From NCBI GenBank assembly GCA_020625875.1, contig JAHLAX010000064.1, positions 1 to 44,963 of the forward strand: 44,963 nt of DNA, given 5' to 3'. The first letter of the stretch is position 1, and every line of letters begins with the position of its first letter. The notes under the pieces were generated by a model. The model was not told the DNA's origin and searched no databases. It saw nothing but the letters and a program-made list of their open reading frames with translations. Made by a program: the position numbers and the translations under genes. The DNA is from a bacterium (GTDB lineage Bacteria > Bacillota > Clostridia > Oscillospirales > Acutalibacteraceae). Shown here in pieces: positions 41,127 to 44,963 of this stretch.

Positions 41127-42506
41127 TTGGAAAAACTGTTCAAACTTAAAGAACACGGTACAAACATAAGAACAGAGATTATCGCCGGTATCACAACTTT
41201 CCTTACAATGGCGTACATCATCTTTCTTAATCCTCAGGTAATCAGTAAAGCTAACCCTGCGCTCGCTGAGGTACCGGGCGCGATGGAGCATTCGGCGGTT
41301 TTCACCGCTACATGTATCGCCGCGGCTTTGGGTACATGGCTCATCGGTTGGCTCTCCAACTATCCTTTGGCTCAGGCTCCCGGTCTTGGACTTAACGCGG
41401 TATTCACATATACTCTTTGTCTGGGATTCAATCTTTCACCTGCTGCCGCTTTGGGCGCTGTATTTATCGCGGGCGTATTCTTCATCCTGCTTACAGTTAC
41501 AGGCGCAAGAGCCGCTATTGTAAAAGCTATTCCGCTTTCGCTGAAAAAGGCTATCACGGCAGGTATTGGTCTGTTTATTGCCATCATCGGCTTTGTAAAC
41601 GCTGGCATCGTTGTTGACAAAACAACAGGCGGTGCTACAACAGTTGACCTCGGTAACTTTGCCGATCCCAAGGTTCTGCTCGCTTTAGGCGGACTTATTA
41701 TCATCACGATTCTTCTTGTCAGAGGCGTTAAGGCGGGTATCTTCATCGGTATGATAGCTACAGCCGCAATCGCTAATCTCTTGCAGTTCTGCTTCGGTCT
41801 TGATATGGGCATCTCCGTTCCCAAGTCATGGGTTCCGCACCTCGACTTCTCAATGTTCGGCAAGTGCTTTACAGGTATGGGCGAGCTCTTCTCAGCTCCT
41901 ATCGCTTCGCTTATCGCCGTTATGATTACGCTCGTACTGGTTGATATGTTCGATACAATCGGTACACTCATCGGTGCTGCCGATAAGGCTGGCTACCTTG
42001 ACGAGAACGGCAATCTCCCCAAAATTGAGAGAGCTATGCTCGCTGACGCTGTTGCTACTTCCGCTGGCGCTGTATTCGGTACATCCACAGTTACAACATA
42101 CGTTGAGTCCACATCAGGTATCGCCGCTGGCGGCCGCACAGGTCTGACTTCAACAGTTACAGGTATCTGCTTCGCTTTGGCGCTGTTCATTTCTCCTGTA
42201 GTAGGATTTGTTCCAAACGCTGCCACAGCTCCTGTACTTGTTATCGTTGGTATCCTTATGTGCGCTTCGCTCAAGGACATCGAGTGGGATAACCTCGAGC
42301 TTGCTGTTCCCGCGTTCTTCACGATTGTAGGTATGCCGTTCTTCTATTCCATCACAGATGGTATCGCTTTCGGCTTTATCTCTTACATCGTTGTTATGCT
42401 CGCTAAGGGCAAGGCTAAGAAGGTTCATCCTCTTATGTACGTCATCGTTGCGCTGTTCATACTTATGTATGTAATCACAGCTCTCCAGACTATGAAGGTT
42501 CTTTAA
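41127..42506 (+). CDS. NCS2-family nucleobase permease (AzgA/PbuG type)
   Basis: The 459-aa membrane protein starts at TTG 41127 after AGAGGGG. The N-terminal GTNIRTEIIAGITTFLTMAY and the motif QAPGLGLNAVFTYT near residues 82-95 are typical of the AzgA/PbuG branch of NCS2, which imports adenine, guanine or hypoxanthine with protons. DMFDTIGTLIGAADKAG near 273-289 and TSTVTTYVESTSGIAAGGRTG (in part) near 317-337 are the other substrate-region signatures. It has about a dozen transmembrane segments and normal length. The exact purine preference is not readable. Confidence 0.93.
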   Translation: MEKLFKLKEHGTNIRTEIIAGITTFLTMAYIIFLNPQVISKANPALAEVPGAMEHSAVFTATCIAAALGTWLIGWLSNYPLAQAPGLGLNAVFTYTLCLGFNLSPAAALGAVFIAGVFFILLTVTGARAAIVKAIPLSLKKAITAGIGLFIAIIGFVNAGIVVDKTTGGATTVDLGNFADPKVLLALGGLIIITILLVRGVKAGIFIGMIATAAIANLLQFCFGLDMGISVPKSWVPHLDFSMFGKCFTGMGELFSAPIASLIAVMITLVLVDMFDTIGTLIGAADKAGYLDENGNLPKIERAMLADAVATSAGAVFGTSTVTTYVESTSGIAAGGRTGLTSTVTGICFALALFISPVVGFVPNAATAPVLVIVGILMCASLKDIEWDNLELAVPAFFTIVGMPFFYSITDGIAFGFISYIVVMLAKGKAKKVHPLMYVIVALFILMYVITALQTMKVL

Positions 42507-42534
42507 TCTTCAATAAAAACACTTAAAAAATAAC

Positions 42535-42574
42535 AAGGCGCATAACTGTTACATCTTGCGGTTATGCGCCTTTT
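42535..42574 (+). terminator. terminator of the permease gene
   Basis: GGCGCATAAC and GTTATGCGCC form a perfect 10-bp stem with a 14-nt loop, followed by TTTT. Confidence 0.88.
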
Positions 42575-42610
42575 ATGATATAATCATTTTGTATAAAGAG
42601 GTGAGGTCAG

Positions 42611-43483
42611 ATGAATAACGATTATGATTACGCTATGGAGCGCAGACTGCGCGAGTTAAGCCCCGAGCTTCACAGCCGATTTACCGAGTCTGTGTTTGGG
42701 CTTCAGCATATTCTGTCAAACTATCTGTTGATTTTTCCGACTTTTACCGACCACACCGAGCTCCATTCACTTAATGTAATTGACTTCTGCAACAGGATAA
42801 TAGGGCCTCGGCTCAAAAAACTCAACGCTGATGAAATCTATTGTCTGCTTATGGGATGCTACTTCCATGACACGGGTATGGGACTGAGAAAAGTTGATTT
42901 TGATGAATTCTCAAAGGAGATAGATTTCGGCGATTATCTTGAAACTCACAAAAACGCGCGTGATTCCGACATAATCCGCGATTTCCACAATGAGTTTTCG
43001 GGCTTGTTTCTCAAAAAGTACTCGGCGCTGTTTGATATTCCGTCCGAGGAGCACCTCAGGGCGATTATACAGATTTCGCGCGGACACAGAAAAACAAACC
43101 TGCTTGACGAAAATGAATATCCGATTGCTCAGTCTGTCGAGGGCGGAAATACAATCTGCTTCCCGTATCTGGCGGCGCTTATCCGCCTTGCCGACGAAAT
43201 TGACGTTGCCGCGGGGCGCAACCTAAGTTTCCTTTATGACACAGAGACACTGACGAACGAAAAGGATATTATTGAGTTCGGCAAGCACGAGGCGATAAAA
43301 GAGGTTTTGGTGCTCGAGGATAAATTCGTTCTTGATGTTGATACAGACGACGAGTTTGTTTATAATAACATAAAGAAAATGGCGTTAAAAATGCAGAAGA
43401 CCGTTGACGAATGTAACTTTGCCGTAACGGGACGCACACCCTATGTTATAACTCAAAAGACTATAGAAATTAAAAGGATTTAA
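42611..43483 (+). CDS. HD-domain protein (HD-CE-like)
   Basis: The 290-aa cytoplasmic product has an HD-type metal-binding arrangement: TDHTELHSLNV near residues 46-56, CYFHDTGMG near 77-85 (the HD pair), SRGHRKTN near 155-162 and LADEIDVAAGR near 196-206. This resembles the HD-CE group of predicted phosphohydrolases, whose substrate is unknown. The ribosome binding site is AGAGGTGAGG. The STAS gene begins 3 bp after the stop, so both act together. Confidence 0.8.
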   Translation: MNNDYDYAMERRLRELSPELHSRFTESVFGLQHILSNYLLIFPTFTDHTELHSLNVIDFCNRIIGPRLKKLNADEIYCLLMGCYFHDTGMGLRKVDFDEFSKEIDFGDYLETHKNARDSDIIRDFHNEFSGLFLKKYSALFDIPSEEHLRAIIQISRGHRKTNLLDENEYPIAQSVEGGNTICFPYLAALIRLADEIDVAAGRNLSFLYDTETLTNEKDIIEFGKHEAIKEVLVLEDKFVLDVDTDDEFVYNNIKKMALKMQKTVDECNFAVTGRTPYVITQKTIEIKRI

Positions 43484-43486
43484 AAA

Positions 43487-43786
43487 ATGAATGTAATTAC
43501 AAATAAGGACAACGAGAAATTCACTATTGCGGTTGAAGGAAGAATAGATACATCCACAGCCGCTGAGTTTGAAGCGAAAATAAAAAGCGAGCTTAATCAG
43601 TGTTCAGAGCTGGTATTTGACTTTGAAAAGCTCGACTATATTTCGTCCGCGGGGCTAAGGATTCTGCTCGGAGCCCGTAAGCTTATGGGAAATAACGGGA
43701 TGAAAATTATTAATGTAAACGAAACCGTATACGAAATATTTGAGGTAACGGGCTTTTCGCTGATTCTCGACATTGAAAGAGCATAA
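43487..43786 (+). CDS. STAS-domain protein (anti-anti-sigma factor-like)
   Basis: The 99-aa product is a stand-alone STAS domain like SpoIIAA/RsbV. FTIAVEGRIDTSTAAEFEAK covers residues 12-31, and FEKLDYISSAGLRILL (46-61) contains the serine pair where the regulatory phosphoserine lies in RsbV-like proteins. Such proteins release sigma factors or other partners from anti-sigma kinases. No kinase, phosphatase or sigma gene is adjacent; the partner is the HD-domain protein. A hairpin terminator follows. Confidence 0.9.
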   Translation: MNVITNKDNEKFTIAVEGRIDTSTAAEFEAKIKSELNQCSELVFDFEKLDYISSAGLRILLGARKLMGNNGMKIINVNETVYEIFEVTGFSLILDIERA

Positions 43787-43792
43787 AACTTA

Positions 43793-43822
43793 CGGCGCTG
43801 TCAAAAAGACAGCGCCGAATTA
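43793..43822. terminator. bidirectional terminator between the STAS gene and birA
   Basis: CGGCGCTGTC, loop AAAAA, GACAGCGCCG is a perfect 10-bp stem at the convergent boundary. Confidence 0.85.
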
Positions 43823-43828
43823 TTATGA

Positions 43829-43864
43829 TTATAATTGCGAATTGCGCATTACGAATTGCGCATT
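43829..43864. repeat. AATTGCG-type short tandem repeats
   Basis: AATTGCGAATTGCGCATTACGAATTGCGCATTAAT is built from imperfect 9-bp units (quoted here only to show the period). It ends at the birA stop codon. Confidence 0.6.
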
Positions 43865-44831
43865 AATATATCCCCTGAACTGTAACCTCGCCCGAGTTTA
43901 CCGTGGCGATTGTGCCGTTAGAGAGCATAACCTCGAGTTCGCCCGAGTTGTTGATGCCGATAGCCATTCCGCTGATTCTTCGTCTGCCTCGGTTAAAGGT
44001 TACGGAACGCCCGATGGTCGCGCACAGCTTCTGATAGTCCGTCACGCTGGTTCCGCTGAGCGTATAGTGGTTGTTGACAAGCTCGCGCTCAAGGTATTTT
44101 AGCATACACGCTACAAGCTTGTTCTGGTTGATATGCCGTCCTGTCTCGAGTAGGATAGAAGTTGCCTTATGAGCGATGTCATCCGGGAAGACAGTGTTCT
44201 GAACATTGATGCCTATGCCCGTGACCGTGAAATCCACACGGTCAAACTCAGCCTGCATCTCTGTGAGGATTCCCACGAGCTTTTTGCTCCCGACAATTAT
44301 GTCGTTAGGCCACTTAATCTGGCTGTCAAGCCTGCAAAAGTCGTTAATCGCCCTGCACACCGCAAGTCCCGTCAAAGGCGTGATTGAACTGATTTCGGCG
44401 GGAGCTTTTTCAGGACGCAGAAGTATGGACATAGCAATACCGTTGTCCTTTTTGCTCTGCCACGTTCTGCCGAGTCTACCCTTGCCCGATGTCTGTTCGC
44501 GGGCGAGTATAACCGTGCCCGCCTCAGCGCCCTTTGTGCCGAGCTTTTTGAGGTAGTCGTTAGTTGAGCCTACAGTATCGAGCACTTTGATTTTATTGCC
44601 GATGAGGTTTGTGTTAAGGTAGCACTTTATAGCCTCAACGCACAAAACGCTCGGAGTATTTACGAGCATATAACCCTTGTTGGTCATTGAATCAATCTCA
44701 AAGCCCTTGTCGCGCAGTGATTTGACAGCTTTGTTGACCGCCTGACGCGACACGCCGAGCTCCTCTGAAAGCTGCTGCCCCGAGATATACCCTTTTGTTT
44801 TGTATAAAAGTTGAGCGATTTTGTTTTGCAT
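43863..44831 (-). CDS. birA: bifunctional biotin protein ligase / biotin repressor
   Basis: The 322-aa product attaches biotin to carboxylases and represses biotin genes. The N-terminal winged helix is KIAQLLYKTKGYISGQQLSEELG...RQAVNKAV (shown in part), followed by the ligase domain with GRLGRTWQSKKDNG (biotin-adenylate loop) and KWPNDIIVGSKKLVGIL. A small C-terminal domain (SVTFNRGRRRISGMAIGIN) completes it. ATG 44831 has a GGAAT sequence at proper distance; the GTG at 44840 is too close to it. Length matches the two-function form. Confidence 0.95.
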   Translation of the reverse strand: MQNKIAQLLYKTKGYISGQQLSEELGVSRQAVNKAVKSLRDKGFEIDSMTNKGYMLVNTPSVLCVEAIKCYLNTNLIGNKIKVLDTVGSTNDYLKKLGTKGAEAGTVILAREQTSGKGRLGRTWQSKKDNGIAMSILLRPEKAPAEISSITPLTGLAVCRAINDFCRLDSQIKWPNDIIVGSKKLVGILTEMQAEFDRVDFTVTGIGINVQNTVFPDDIAHKATSILLETGRHINQNKLVACMLKYLERELVNNHYTLSGTSVTDYQKLCATIGRSVTFNRGRRRISGMAIGINNSGELEVMLSNGTIATVNSGEVTVQGIY

Positions 44832-44856
44832 ATCAATCACATTCCAAGAGAAAACA

Positions 44857-44880
44857 AGGGCGGGAACCCGCCCTTTTTAA
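44857..44880 (-). terminator. terminator of the partial gene at the right edge
   Basis: GGGCGGG-AA-CCCGCCC with a flanking AAGG/CCTT extension forms a strong stem; on the reverse strand it is followed by TTGTTTTC. Confidence 0.75.
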
Positions 44881-44892
44881 ATACAAATTATA

Positions 44893-44963
44893 TTATTTTC
44901 TGTTCTTTTTAACAGCGTCTACAATCTGTACCACCGCGGGAGACAGAATTATATTAACGCCTA
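44893..44963 (-). CDS. C-terminal end of a gene running off the window
   Basis: The reverse strand encodes GVNIILSPAVVQIVDAVKKN-RK and then TAA, followed by a terminator hairpin. The hydrophobic-then-basic end fits a membrane or small soluble protein, but too little is visible to identify it. Confidence 0.5.
   Translation of the reverse strand, partial: GVNIILSPAVVQIVDAVKKNRK

Overview
The window looks like the chromosome of a gut or rumen Clostridia, most likely a Ruminococcus-type member of the Oscillospiraceae. Two secreted proteins end in type I dockerins (CotH-dockerin at 104-2053, LRR-dockerin at 39867-40895). Starch-binding-type modules, BspA-type leucine-rich repeats, TTG/GTG starts with strong AGGAGG-type ribosome binding sites, and low-to-moderate GC all fit. 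The species assignment is inference. No rRNA, tRNA, CRISPR array or complete prophage was seen.

Layout. (1) 0.1-2.8 kb: dockerin-bearing CotH protein, LOG-family protein, and a 57-aa cysteine protein. (2) 3.0-5.0 kb: an isolated three-gene phage tail-fibre-like island bracketed by two copies of a dispersed palindromic repeat. (3) 5.3-28.4 kb: the centrepiece, a same-strand locus. It holds two SipW/ER-type signal peptidases, six proteins with a SipW-cognate type N-terminus (hydrophobic stretch ending in Thr/Ser-x-Ala/Ser-Trp or a close variant), a membrane-anchored relative with the same C-terminal signature, a membrane-anchored McrB-like AAA+ ATPase, its DUF2357-like partner in which a long coiled coil replaces the usual nuclease, and a 2141-aa secreted multidomain protein. 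A perfect 14-bp motif, AAATATTGCACAAA, lies twice upstream of the first gene and once upstream of the giant gene, suggesting shared control. Two small passenger genes (DUF559 nuclease-like, four-helix-bundle S23-like) sit inside this locus as cassettes with their own terminal inverted repeats. (4) 28.6-30.7 kb: a small lipoprotein and a reverse-strand flavin reductase/serine hydrolase pair. (5) 31.0-39.7 kb: a complete arginine cluster argG-argH-argC-argJ-argB-GNAT-argD-argF with a good ARG box beside the argG promoter. (6) 39.8-44.96 kb: LRR-dockerin protein, NCS2 purine permease, HD-domain/STAS pair, BirA, and the tail of one more reverse-strand gene.

How it may work together. The central locus reads like a TasA/camelysin-type extracellular fibre or matrix system. 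The signal peptidases would mature the subunits. The small Thr/Ala/Ser/Asn-rich protein at 9035 has strongly biased codons and the best ribosome binding site, and would be the major subunit. The larger subunits, one with starch-binding-like modules, would be minor or tip components. The AAA+/DUF2357 coiled-coil pair, ending 4 bp before the next subunit gene, would be an inner-face energising or organising machine derived from McrBC-type components. This assignment is inference; membership of the families is read from sequence motifs.
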